A stretch of DNA of 26,604 nt from Cycloclasticus sp. (GTDB lineage: Bacteria > Pseudomonadota > Gammaproteobacteria > Methylococcales > Cycloclasticaceae): assembly GCA_018066825.1 (NCBI GenBank), contig JAGPVU010000025.1, forward strand, positions 1 through 26,604, written 5' to 3'. The notes under the pieces are model-generated. The model was given only the letters and a program-made list of their open reading frames with translations. It made no database searches and was not told where the DNA came from. Below, in pieces: positions 15,441-23,389 of this stretch (its first letter is position 1; each line of letters begins with the position of its first letter). A program made the position numbers and the translations under genes.

Positions 15441-16457
15441 ATGAGCTCTAGCAAGCACCCTGCTAGCACGTCCTTCAAAGCACCTGATAGTTCCAGCTTG
15501 CAGCTAAATGATCAGGGCAAACTGCGCCATTTTTTGACCACAGACGGATTATCTAAACAGGTATTGACCGAGATTATGGACGTCGCCGAATCGTTTTCCG
15601 GCGTTTCAGAGCAGGCGGTTAAAAAAGTGCCGCTACTACGCGGCAAAACCATCGCCAATTTATTTTTTGAAAACAGTACACGAACCCGTACGACGTTTGA
15701 CCTAGCGGCCAAACGATTATCGGCTGATGTGATCAATTTGAATATAGCAACCTCGGCGACCACCAAGGGCGAGAGTATTCTCGATACCATTCGTAACTTA
15801 GAGGCGATGCAGGTCGATATGTTTATCGTGCGGCACGCCGACAGCGGCGCAGCACATTTTATTGCTCGTCACGTAGCGCCGCATATCAGCGTTATTAACG
15901 CCGGTGATGGGCGGCATGCACACCCGACGCAAGCGATGCTGGATATGTTTACTATTCGTCGGGTTAAAAAAGACTTTAAGCGATTAAAAGTCGCAATCAT
16001 TGGCGATATTTTGCACTCTCGGGTCGCGCGCTCTCAAATCCATGCGTTGAATACCTTAGGGGTACAAGAGGTGCGAGTGATTGCGCCTAAAACCTTATTG
16101 CCGAGTGACACAAATTCGCTGGGTGTTCATGTGTATGGTGACTTGAAAACGGGGCTTGACGATGTTGATGTGGTTATCATGTTGCGCTTGCAACGTGAGC
16201 GAATGGGCGCGGCTTTATTGCCCAGTGAACACGAATATTTTGAATGCTTTGGCTTAACCGAAGAACGCTTAAGCTACGCCAAGCCGGAGGTGTGTGTAAT
16301 GCACCCCGGGCCGATTAATCGCGGTGTAGAGATGGACGCCGCTGTGGCCGACGGCCCTAATTCAGTTATTTTGCAGCAAGTCACCAATGGCATTGCGACC
16401 AGAATGGCGGTGATGGCGCTAACCTTGGGTCATTACGCAGCAGGTAAGCCATCGTGA
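15441..16457 (+). CDS. pyrB: Aspartate carbamoyltransferase catalytic chain
   Basis: PyrB condenses carbamoyl phosphate and aspartate, the committed step of pyrimidine synthesis. The ATG at 15441 (338 aa) is four bases after pyrR; an in-frame TTG at 15417 lies inside pyrR. FFENSTRTRTTFDLAAKRL is the carbamoyl-phosphate site, and HPTQAMLDM, IIGDILHSRVARSQ, LRLQRERM and HPGPINRGVE complete the active site. About 28 residues precede the conserved domain (which begins near KLRHFLTTDGLS). Such an extension is known in the Pseudomonas class A ATCase, where it carries effector binding. No regulatory chain (pyrI) is present, which agrees with PyrC' assembly. Confidence 0.97.
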   Translation: MSSSKHPASTSFKAPDSSSLQLNDQGKLRHFLTTDGLSKQVLTEIMDVAESFSGVSEQAVKKVPLLRGKTIANLFFENSTRTRTTFDLAAKRLSADVINLNIATSATTKGESILDTIRNLEAMQVDMFIVRHADSGAAHFIARHVAPHISVINAGDGRHAHPTQAMLDMFTIRRVKKDFKRLKVAIIGDILHSRVARSQIHALNTLGVQEVRVIAPKTLLPSDTNSLGVHVYGDLKTGLDDVDVVIMLRLQRERMGAALLPSEHEYFECFGLTEERLSYAKPEVCVMHPGPINRGVEMDAAVADGPNSVILQQVTNGIATRMAVMALTLGHYAAGKPS

Positions 16458-17725
16458 ATATATGCATTAAAAATGGGCGACTTATTGATCCGGCAAACCA
16501 ACGCGACGGGGTGCACAATATTTATATCGCCAGCGGTAAAATTCAGAGCATAGGTCGCTCACCCAACGGCTTTGTCGCAAAGCAAACGATTGATGCAACG
16601 GGCAAGCTCGTGATGCCGGGCTTTGTAGACTTAGGTGCAAGTTTAAGAGAGCCTGGTTACGAACAGAAAGCCAGCATAAAAAGTGAAACTAGAGCGGCAG
16701 TTGCGGGTGGTTATACGGCGGTGTGTTGCTTGCCTAATACAAAACCCGTACTCGATACACCTGCAGTGGTGCAGTTAATTTTGGATAAGGCTGAACTGGC
16801 AGGCTTTGCAAAAGTGTTACCCTTGGGCGCATTAACGGTGGGACTTAAAGGCGATACATTGAGCGAAATGTACGCGCTTAAAAAAGCTGGTTGTGTCGCT
16901 GTGAGTCAGGCACCTAATAACAATTTAACCAGCCAAACGCTGCGGCGAGCCCTGCAATATGCCAGTTCTCATGACCTATTGGTTGTTCTAAAGCCAGAAG
17001 ACGTGTCGATTAAAGATAATGGCTGCGTACATGATGGTGCAATGAGTTCCAAGCTCGGTTTGGCGGGCATTCCAGCATCGGCAGAAACGGTAGCTGTTGC
17101 ACAGATCATACAACTTGCGGAAGAAACACAGGCGCGGGTTCATTTAAGCGGTATTTCATCGGCCAAGTCAGTGACTATGCTGGCCCGTGCAAAGTTTGCA
17201 AATATTGCGATTAGTGCGGATGTTCACGCGCACCAATTACATTTAACTGAACTAGATGTGGGTACCTTTGATGCGAACTATCATACCTCACCACCCTTGC
17301 GAACCTTTGAAGACAGAGATGCGCTCAGGGCGGCAGTTGCGCAATCGATTATTAGTGTCAGTTCGGGTCACCAACCACACGAAGAAGCGGCAAAACAAGC
17401 ACCCTTCCCCTCAACAGAAGCGGGGATTTCTAGTTTAGAAACGGTGCTGCCGTTGATGCTGAGATTGGTCGATGAAGGCCTGTTAGACATTAATCAAGTG
17501 GTTGATCGCTTATCGCTAGCGCCAGCGACGACCTTGGGATTAGATATGGGGAGTCTTGGTAAAGGATCGTTAGCAAATGTTTGTATCGTCGATCCTGATG
17601 CGGTGTGGCAACTTACAAGCAAAACTTGGCGTAGCCGCGGTCAAAACACGCCCTTTTTTGGGCAACAAATGAAAGGTCAGGTAACGCATACGCTCGTTGA
17701 CGGCCGTATCGTGTTTAAAAATTAA
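16454..17725 (+). CDS. pyrC': Dihydroorotase-like ATCase subunit PyrC' (probably inactive)
   Basis: This 423-aa amidohydrolase-fold protein has the order and length of Pseudomonas PyrC', a non-catalytic partner needed to assemble the PyrB dodecamer. It starts with GTG overlapping the pyrB stop (GTGA). The decisive evidence is in the metal site: active enzymes read D-x-H-x-H-x-R-E-P-G, but here it is DLGASLREPG (59-68), so both histidines are gone (G61, S63). The late T-D-H-A-P-H motif is altered to SVSSGHQPHEE. Later histidines in RVHLSG and DVHAHQLHL remain. A separate active dihydroorotase must be encoded elsewhere. Confidence 0.93.
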   Translation: MNICIKNGRLIDPANQRDGVHNIYIASGKIQSIGRSPNGFVAKQTIDATGKLVMPGFVDLGASLREPGYEQKASIKSETRAAVAGGYTAVCCLPNTKPVLDTPAVVQLILDKAELAGFAKVLPLGALTVGLKGDTLSEMYALKKAGCVAVSQAPNNNLTSQTLRRALQYASSHDLLVVLKPEDVSIKDNGCVHDGAMSSKLGLAGIPASAETVAVAQIIQLAEETQARVHLSGISSAKSVTMLARAKFANIAISADVHAHQLHLTELDVGTFDANYHTSPPLRTFEDRDALRAAVAQSIISVSSGHQPHEEAAKQAPFPSTEAGISSLETVLPLMLRLVDEGLLDINQVVDRLSLAPATTLGLDMGSLGKGSLANVCIVDPDAVWQLTSKTWRSRGQNTPFFGQQMKGQVTHTLVDGRIVFKN

Positions 17726-17727
17726 TA

Positions 17728-18603
17728 ATGCAGCAAACTACATGTAATACCATCTTTGTTGAAGAGGCGGAAATTCTTTCGCAACAGGTGTTTGAAAACG
17801 GTCAATTTATTTTGCGAGTGCAAGCGCCCAAATGTGCCAAGACGGCTCAAGCAGGTCAGTTTGCTCACTTACAGTGTGATCCGCAGCGACTCATGCGTCG
17901 ACCTTTATCCATTATGCGGGTATCAGTCAAAGAAGGCTGGGTGGAATTTTTGTATAAAACGGTAGGGGAAGGCACGCAATTGCTGTCACAACGAAACGTG
18001 GGCGATACCCTAAGTATGATGGGGCCGATCGGGCAGCCCTTTACGCTAGACACAAAACGCCCGAAGGCGTTATTACTGGGTGGCGGTGTTGGTATTCCAC
18101 CGATGGTTTGCCTATCGGAGACAATTAGTCAACAGCACCCAACTATTCAACCCTTGGTATTTATGGGGTCAGAAATCCCCTTTCCGTTCAAACGGACGGT
18201 GTCCAATATGCCGGTAAAAGGCCTCTCTGCTGATGTTAGCGATGGTTTTCCGTTACTGGAAAGCTGGGCTATTCCTAGTCGCTTAGCGAGCATGCAAGGC
18301 TTTGAGGGGGTTTATCAAGGCTATATCACGGATCTTGCGCGTGATTGGCTTAATGCCTTAAGCGATAAAGAACAAAATCAAGTATCGGTTTATGCTTGCG
18401 GCCCAACGCCCATGCTAAAAGCAGTCGCCGCTTTGGCAAAAGAGTTTGATTTACCTTGCCAGGTATCTTTAGAAGAATACATGGCTTGTGCCGTGGGTGG
18501 TTGTGCAGGTTGCGTGGTGAAGGTAACGACTGATCAGGGTGAAGCAATGAAACGTGTTTGTGTTGACGGGCCAGTGTTTGATGCAACAACGGTATTCGAC
18601 TAA
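17728..18603 (+). CDS. pyrK: PyrK-like FAD/[2Fe-2S] electron transfer flavoprotein
   Basis: The 291-aa product looks like PyrK, the electron-transfer subunit of NAD-dependent class 1B dihydroorotate dehydrogenase. It has a ferredoxin-reductase FAD domain (RRPLSIMRV, residues 57-65), an NAD-binding domain (LLLGGGVGIPPMV, 115-127; YACGPTPML, 222-230) and a C-terminal [2Fe-2S] loop with C254, C259, C262 and C278 (ACAVGGCAGCVV then RVCVDGPVF). The spacing C-x4-C-x2-C-x15-C is that of PyrK. It starts two bases after pyrC', so it belongs to the pyrimidine transcript. No pyrD lies in the window, and gammaproteobacteria usually use the quinone-linked class 2 enzyme, so its partner is unclear. Confidence 0.88.
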   Translation: MQQTTCNTIFVEEAEILSQQVFENGQFILRVQAPKCAKTAQAGQFAHLQCDPQRLMRRPLSIMRVSVKEGWVEFLYKTVGEGTQLLSQRNVGDTLSMMGPIGQPFTLDTKRPKALLLGGGVGIPPMVCLSETISQQHPTIQPLVFMGSEIPFPFKRTVSNMPVKGLSADVSDGFPLLESWAIPSRLASMQGFEGVYQGYITDLARDWLNALSDKEQNQVSVYACGPTPMLKAVAALAKEFDLPCQVSLEEYMACAVGGCAGCVVKVTTDQGEAMKRVCVDGPVFDATTVFD

Positions 18604-18649
18604 ACGTAAAAATTAGTTTTCATCGTCGACCTAAACTACACTACCGAGA

Positions 18650-19537
18650 ATGAAAAATTTTACATTGAACGACGAATCGTTATTAACAATGATGACAGCG
18701 CTACCGATTGGTGTGCTGTTAGTCGACCTCACGGGTGAGATAGTTTTTGCGAATAAAAAGTTTCAGCAGTTATTGGGTTACACCTTTGACGAGTTAGCAA
18801 CGCTTAGCGTCAATGACTTGGTCCCTGCTCGCTTGCGTTTAGCGCACAGTAAATCGATGCAGCATTTTATGGATGTGCCAACAGCACGCCCTATGAATGC
18901 AGGTCGCTTATTGCCCGCGATTAAAAAAAATGGCGATGAGTTACACCTGCAAATTGGTTTGACACCTGTAGCCGTGCAACAAAATGAATATATTCTAGTC
19001 TCAGCCATCGAGGCGCAAAATCAAGTGTTGAAAGTCACCTCACCTAATGACGCCTTAACAGGGCTGCCCGGCCGGGGGTTATTTAACGAAGTCAGTGAAA
19101 ACCTACGACGTCTAGCGTTAAGAAATAACGCTTGTTTTGGGATGATGTTTATAGACCTAGATAAATTTAAACAAGTGAATGATGACTTAGGACACCACGT
19201 GGGTGATGTGCTGCTGTGTCAGGTGGCAGAGGTTTTGACCAGAAACCTGCGTAAAAATGATATTGTTGGACGTGTCGGCGGCGACGAGTTTGTCGTAAGC
19301 CTATATGGTATCGAAAGCCAACAGGCGCTTGTTGCCCTCGGCAATAAATTAATTGGAGAGATTTCGTCAATCGACGAAGTAGAAGGCAATACCGTCGATA
19401 TCGGAGCGAGTATAGGTGCTGTTTTTGTCGCACCACCGCTGTCTCATACGTTGGATGAGTTGACCGAGAAAGCTGATGCGCTGATGTACGAAGCTAAAAG
19501 GGCAAGCAAGGGAACGCTGCGTGTTGAGACTATCTAA
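18650..19537 (+). CDS. PAS-GGDEF diguanylate cyclase
   Basis: This is a soluble diguanylate cyclase of 295 aa, predicted to make cyclic di-GMP. An N-terminal PAS domain (about residues 10-120: PIGVLLVDLTGEIVFANKKF, LLGYTFDEL) is joined to a GGDEF domain (about 130-293). The active site is intact: DLDKFKQVND (169-178) and VGGDEFVV with GGDEF at 210-214. The inhibitory I-site RxxD is present five residues before it (RKND, 201-204), so product feedback is likely. No membrane segment is seen. The gene is 46 bases after the PyrK-like gene with a weak ribosome binding site (GAGA), so it may be separately transcribed. The PAS ligand is unknown. Confidence 0.93.
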   Translation: MKNFTLNDESLLTMMTALPIGVLLVDLTGEIVFANKKFQQLLGYTFDELATLSVNDLVPARLRLAHSKSMQHFMDVPTARPMNAGRLLPAIKKNGDELHLQIGLTPVAVQQNEYILVSAIEAQNQVLKVTSPNDALTGLPGRGLFNEVSENLRRLALRNNACFGMMFIDLDKFKQVNDDLGHHVGDVLLCQVAEVLTRNLRKNDIVGRVGGDEFVVSLYGIESQQALVALGNKLIGEISSIDEVEGNTVDIGASIGAVFVAPPLSHTLDELTEKADALMYEAKRASKGTLRVETI

Positions 19538-19577
19538 ACGTAAAACCCGATAAAGAACGGGATTAAAGGAGTAAGGC

Positions 19578-20195
19578 ATGGGTTCTTGTTGCGATGATGA
19601 ATGCGCTCTAGATCGCTTGCAAAGTAGGCAGCGTGTCACCTTGATTAGGGTGCTTTTGATCAACGCTATTATGTTTGTCCTTATCGTATTAGCCGCCTTG
19701 TTTGCTCAATCGGCGGCGCTTTTTTCGGATAGTTTAGATAATTTAGGCGACGCCCTAACCTACGGCTTAAGTTTGTACGTGGTAAGCAAAAGTGCGTCGA
19801 GCAAAGCCCGTGTTGCCTTATTTAAAGGTGCATTGATATTTATAGCCGCTAGCCTAGTGGTTGCGCAAGTGGTCTATAGGCTGCTTAACCCAGTGGTACC
19901 CGCATTTGAATTGATGGGTCTATTCAGTGTGTTGGGTTTGATGGCGAATGGCGTTTGTCTTTTTTTACTCTGGCAACATCGGCATGAAGATATTAATATG
20001 AGTTCAGTTTTCGAGTGTTCCCGAAACGACATTGCTTCGAATCTGTCAGTTATTTTAGCGGCCATAGGGGTGTGGTTTTTTGAGTCGGGTTGGCCAGATA
20101 TTATATTGGCGTCGTTGCTAGCGCTGATGCTGTTAAATTCATCGGCACGAGTGATCAAAGGTGCTTGCTTGGAATTAAAACAGCCCGCTAGCTAA
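19578..20195 (+). CDS. Short cation efflux (CDF-like) transporter
   Basis: This 205-aa membrane protein resembles the transmembrane half of cation diffusion facilitator exporters. There are about six hydrophobic segments. The metal-site helix SAALFSDSLDNLGDALTYG (about 45-63) has D51, D54 and D58 where CDF proteins have D/H-x3-D, and FECSRNDIASN (about 145-155) is the second-site helix with D151. The C-terminal cytoplasmic metal-sensing domain of full CDFs is absent. A Cys-rich N-terminus (MGSCCDDEC) could hand over a soft metal; this is inference. AAGGAG lies 8 bases before the ATG. No MerR-type regulator is adjacent. Confidence 0.85.
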   Translation: MGSCCDDECALDRLQSRQRVTLIRVLLINAIMFVLIVLAALFAQSAALFSDSLDNLGDALTYGLSLYVVSKSASSKARVALFKGALIFIAASLVVAQVVYRLLNPVVPAFELMGLFSVLGLMANGVCLFLLWQHRHEDINMSSVFECSRNDIASNLSVILAAIGVWFFESGWPDIILASLLALMLLNSSARVIKGACLELKQPAS

Positions 20196-20250
20196 TTTAA
20201 AGCAAGCGAGTTAATGTAGTCTTTTTTTGCAAAACAAATAGGACGTTCAT

Positions 20251-21156
20251 ATGCAAAATAGTGCTTACCCCACAAAGATGCGTGAGTTTCAGAACCACCA
20301 CTTTGACTCTACTATTTGGAATGAGTTTACGTTTCGTGACGATGATATTATCATCGCGACTTATGCAAAGTCAGGAACAACGTGGATGCAACAGATCATT
20401 TCGCAACTATTATTTAATGGTGAGAGCGACTTGGATGTGGCGTCTATGTCCCCTTGGATGGATTTGAGAGTACCCCCCAAAAGTGTCAAATTACCCGAGG
20501 TTGAGGCGCAGCAACATCGCCGGTTTTTGAAAACACATTTACCAGTTGACGCCTTGGTTTTTGCCAAAAAAGCCAAGTATATCTATATTGGCCGAGATGG
20601 GCGTGACGTGGCTTGGAGTATGTACAATCACCACGTCAATGCGAATGAAGCCTGGTATCAGGCGTTGAACGATACCCCGGGAAGAGTTGGCCCCGCGATC
20701 GAAAAGCCCCCAGCCTCAATAGTCCAATACTATCATGACTGGCTCGATCATAATGGGCATCCGTGGTGGCCGTTCTGGGAAAATATTAGGTCTTGGTGGG
20801 CAATTAGACACTTACCTAATGTACATTTTGTGCATTTCGCAAATTTGAAAAACAATATGGCTGAAGAAATTCGTCGCATTGCAATGTTTCTTGAGATCCC
20901 CATTGATGAGGCTAAATGGACCGACATCCTTCGTCATTGTAGTTTTGACTATATGAAGACCCATGCAACAAAAAGTGTACCGCTTGGTGGGGCTTTTTGG
21001 GAAGGTGGTGCGCAAACATTTATCCACAAAGGAACTAACGGCCGTTGGCGCACAACGCTTAACGCCGATGCTGTTTTAAAGTATGAAGACAGGGCTAAAA
21101 AAGAGTTAGGCGAGTCGTGCGCTTTATGGTTAGAGACAGGGCAGTTGCCTTCTTAA
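20251..21156 (+). CDS. Cytosolic PAPS-dependent sulfotransferase
   Basis: This 301-aa sulfotransferase resembles the eukaryotic cytosolic (aryl/alcohol) SULT group and transfers sulfate from PAPS to a hydroxyl or amine. All key motifs are present: the PAPS 5'-phosphosulfate loop YAKSGTTWMQQ (38-48), the catalytic-histidine region KTHLPVDAL (H96), the 3'-phosphate loop YIYIGRDGRDVAWSMYN (110-126), and the C-terminal KGTNGRWR (261-268) equivalent to RKGxxGxW. There is no signal peptide. The acceptor cannot be read from sequence. It is flanked by the cation exporter and the K+ channel on the same strand; the 55-base upstream gap includes a T7 run but no clear hairpin. Confidence 0.92.
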   Translation: MQNSAYPTKMREFQNHHFDSTIWNEFTFRDDDIIIATYAKSGTTWMQQIISQLLFNGESDLDVASMSPWMDLRVPPKSVKLPEVEAQQHRRFLKTHLPVDALVFAKKAKYIYIGRDGRDVAWSMYNHHVNANEAWYQALNDTPGRVGPAIEKPPASIVQYYHDWLDHNGHPWWPFWENIRSWWAIRHLPNVHFVHFANLKNNMAEEIRRIAMFLEIPIDEAKWTDILRHCSFDYMKTHATKSVPLGGAFWEGGAQTFIHKGTNGRWRTTLNADAVLKYEDRAKKELGESCALWLETGQLPS

Positions 21157-21188
21157 TGGCGGTGTAACAGAAGGGTGTTGGGGCATAA

Positions 21189-21914
21189 ATGGTTAATAAC
21201 GACACGTTAGATAAGCTGGACTCCCCCTTGGCAACGTGGGTGATCGCCTTATTGATTCTATATTCGGTGATCTGTTTTTCTTTTGAAACATTGCCGAACC
21301 TCAGTGAGGGTACGGTTTATTTTTTGCAGTGGTCAGAACGTGTTGTTGTGGCGCTGTTTAGTCTGGAATACCTCTACCGGCTATACGCAGCTAAGCGTAA
21401 GTTGCGCTTTATATTTAGTTTCTATGGGCTGATTGACCTGCTCGCTATTTTGCCTTTTTATCTAGCCTTGGTAGTTGATTTGAGGGCGCTTCGTTTACTG
21501 CGTTTACTGCGTATCGTTCGATTGTTACAACTGGTTCATTACAATAAGGCGCTCACCCGATTTAACAAGGCCATCTCTAAAGCAAAAGAAGAGCTCATCA
21601 TTTTTATCACAGCGATTTTGGTGTTGTTATACTTTTCAGCGTTTGGTATTTATTACTTTGAACACGAAGTGCAGCCGGCTGTTTATGCGTCTATTTTCGA
21701 TGCATTGTGGTGGGCAGTAGTCACGTTAACGACGGTGGGTTACGGCGATATGTACCCGATTACAATAGCTGGAAGGATTTTTACCTTTGTTATTCTTATG
21801 CTAGGCTTGGTCTTTATCGCAGTGCCTACGGGTATTGTGGCGTCAGCCTTATCGGCGGTTCGCCGAGAAGATGAGGAAACTGAAAAGGAAAAACAACAAG
21901 AAAATAAGCGCTAA
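21189..21914 (+). CDS. Voltage-gated potassium channel (six-helix)
   Basis: This inner-membrane K+ channel subunit of 241 aa is built as six helices. The S4 voltage sensor LRALRLLRLLRIVRLLQ (98-114) has arginines at every third place (R99, R102, R105, R108, R111). The pore loop TLTTVGYGDMYP (179-190) contains the canonical TVGYGD selectivity filter, and S6 follows with TFVILMLGLVFIAVPTGIV. The last ~25 residues are charged (EDEETEKEKQQENKR) and cytosolic. No cyclic-nucleotide or RCK domain is present. It would function as a tetramer in membrane-potential or osmotic control. It starts 32 bases after the sulfotransferase, with no clear functional tie. Confidence 0.95.
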   Translation: MVNNDTLDKLDSPLATWVIALLILYSVICFSFETLPNLSEGTVYFLQWSERVVVALFSLEYLYRLYAAKRKLRFIFSFYGLIDLLAILPFYLALVVDLRALRLLRLLRIVRLLQLVHYNKALTRFNKAISKAKEELIIFITAILVLLYFSAFGIYYFEHEVQPAVYASIFDALWWAVVTLTTVGYGDMYPITIAGRIFTFVILMLGLVFIAVPTGIVASALSAVRREDEETEKEKQQENKR

Positions 21915-22016
21915 CTTAACGGCCCCTTTCTACCCGCCCCAATGGCCGTGATAAACAGCGGCACCACAAGCACCCTATGTATTTTTGTTGATTTTTTAAA
22001 TAGCCAAGTGTGCTAT

Positions 22017-22074
22017 ATGCCTTAAAGGAATAAACAATAAGGTTAAAAGAATTTATTTTATAAGGCATTTTTTT
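22017..22074 (+). terminator. AT-rich inverted repeat with T7, probable terminator
   Basis: ATGCCTTA (22017-22024) pairs with TAAGGCAT (22061-22068), and inside it AATAAA (22029-22034) pairs with TTTATT (22052-22057). A T7 run starts at 22068. The arrangement suits an intrinsic terminator for the K+ channel transcript, about 100 bases past its stop. The large internal loops make it weaker than the others in the window. Confidence 0.5.
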
Positions 22075-22089
22075 ATATAATGAAGCATT

Positions 22090-22112
22090 AAGCCCCTTTT
22101 TCAGAGGGGTTT
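22090..22112 (+). promoter_or_regulatory. Leader hairpin before the YeeE-family gene
   Basis: AAGCCCCT (22090-22097) pairs with AGGGGTTT (22105-22112), one G-U pair included, around a short T-rich loop. The following bases (GTCATTTT) are only partly T-rich. It sits 25 bases before the ribosome binding site of the transporter. It could be a second terminator or a leader structure; nothing in the sequence decides this. Confidence 0.35.
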
Positions 22113-22146
22113 GTCATTTTCACCTACCCCTTCAGCGGAGAGTTTA

Positions 22147-23346
22147 ATGAGCGTAGAGGCAAATATAGCCGCACAATCGCGCACGGTTTTAACGGCACAA
22201 CCAATTGCTGTTTCCAAACTTTTGAGTCTACTACTATTGATGGGCTTAGGGGCTTGGTTTGTGTCAGAAACTGCGGGCCAAAGGCAAGCGTTGTTACTGC
22301 TGTTGGGTTATGCCTTAGGTGCGGTTTTATTGTACACAACGTTCAGTTTTTCAAATGGCTGGCGGCGCATGGTATCTGAACGTAGAAGCCTGTGGTTACG
22401 TGCTCAAATGGTGATGCTGGTAGTGGGATCAGCCATAATACTGCCTGTATTGGCCGACGGTAGCTTATGGGGAACGAGCGTCTCTGCTTACATTCGCCCT
22501 CTGGGTGCTTCACTCGTTGTCGGCGCATTTATTTTTGGTGTGGGCATGCAGCTGGTTGGCAGTTGTGCCTCGGGTGTTTTGTATAATAGCGGTGGCGGAC
22601 AAATCAAAATGTTATTGGCGTTAGTTACGTTTGCCGCAGGGGCTTTATTAGCAACGGCGCATTATGGTTGGTGGATGAATCAGTTAAACTTTATGCCGAT
22701 CGATTGGACCAGTCGGGTTGGCGTGTGGGGGGCAATATTGATTAATACCGCCATCGCAACGGGGTTTTATTTGTTTTTCAAGCAGGTCGAGAAAAGACGT
22801 TATGGACGTGTTGAACCCTTGTGGAGTCAGCAAAGCAACGGCTTGGGGAGGTCATTGTTGTACGGTGCATTAGCATTAGCGGTACTTAACGTCATTACTT
22901 TAGGTGTAGCAGGCAGGCCTTGGTCGGTGGCCAATGCATTTCCATTATGGGGCGCTAAAGGCAGTGCTTGGCTGGGTTTTGATTTAGACCTGGATTTCTG
23001 GGACTACTGGACTCAAGCCGCCGCGGAACGGGCGTTGTCGGGCGGGTTACTGGATGATACAAGTAGCATCATGAATATGGGTATCGTGCTGGGCGCCTTA
23101 GCAGTGGCATTGATGACAACAAGGTTTAACTTAAGATGGCGTATTTCAGTTTCAGAAATGGCATCGACTGTCATAGGTGGCTTGATGCTGGGTTATGGCG
23201 CGACGATTGGATTTGGCTGTAATGTAGGGGCTTTTTTTGGTGGTGTGGTGTCAGGTAGCCTGCACGGTTGGGTTTGGTTTATTGCGGCATTTTCAGGCAC
23301 AAGCTTGGTAGTGCTGTTGAAAAACGCTAAGACGGAAGCGGATTAA
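22147..23346 (+). CDS. YeeE/YedE family sulfur-compound transporter
   Basis: This polytopic inner-membrane protein (399 aa) belongs to the YeeE/YedE family, whose characterised member imports thiosulfate. The ATG at 22147 is preceded by GGAGA; an in-frame TTG 36 bases upstream has no such site. The family's paired signature is seen in both halves: GVGMQLVGSCASGVLYNSGG (131-150, C140) and LGYGATIGFGCNVGAFFGG (348-366, C358), each a cysteine in a re-entrant helix thought to relay the sulfur anion. About nine to ten hydrophobic segments are visible. No yeeD/tusA-like partner is adjacent. It converges on the chemoreceptor at 23390. The substrate is likely thiosulfate or a related compound, by family only. 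Confidence 0.9.
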   Translation: MSVEANIAAQSRTVLTAQPIAVSKLLSLLLLMGLGAWFVSETAGQRQALLLLLGYALGAVLLYTTFSFSNGWRRMVSERRSLWLRAQMVMLVVGSAIILPVLADGSLWGTSVSAYIRPLGASLVVGAFIFGVGMQLVGSCASGVLYNSGGGQIKMLLALVTFAAGALLATAHYGWWMNQLNFMPIDWTSRVGVWGAILINTAIATGFYLFFKQVEKRRYGRVEPLWSQQSNGLGRSLLYGALALAVLNVITLGVAGRPWSVANAFPLWGAKGSAWLGFDLDLDFWDYWTQAAAERALSGGLLDDTSSIMNMGIVLGALAVALMTTRFNLRWRISVSEMASTVIGGLMLGYGATIGFGCNVGAFFGGVVSGSLHGWVWFIAAFSGTSLVVLLKNAKTEAD

Positions 23347-23389
23347 AATACAGCGTGCAATGATTGAGCTTGCTAACTGAAAGCGCTGA

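Noticed and set aside
18601..19547. Eleven-base TAAACGTAAAA found right after both the PyrK-like and the GGDEF stop codons
   Set aside because: It includes the stop codon itself, is short and AT-rich, and no third copy or structure was noticed; chance is sufficient.
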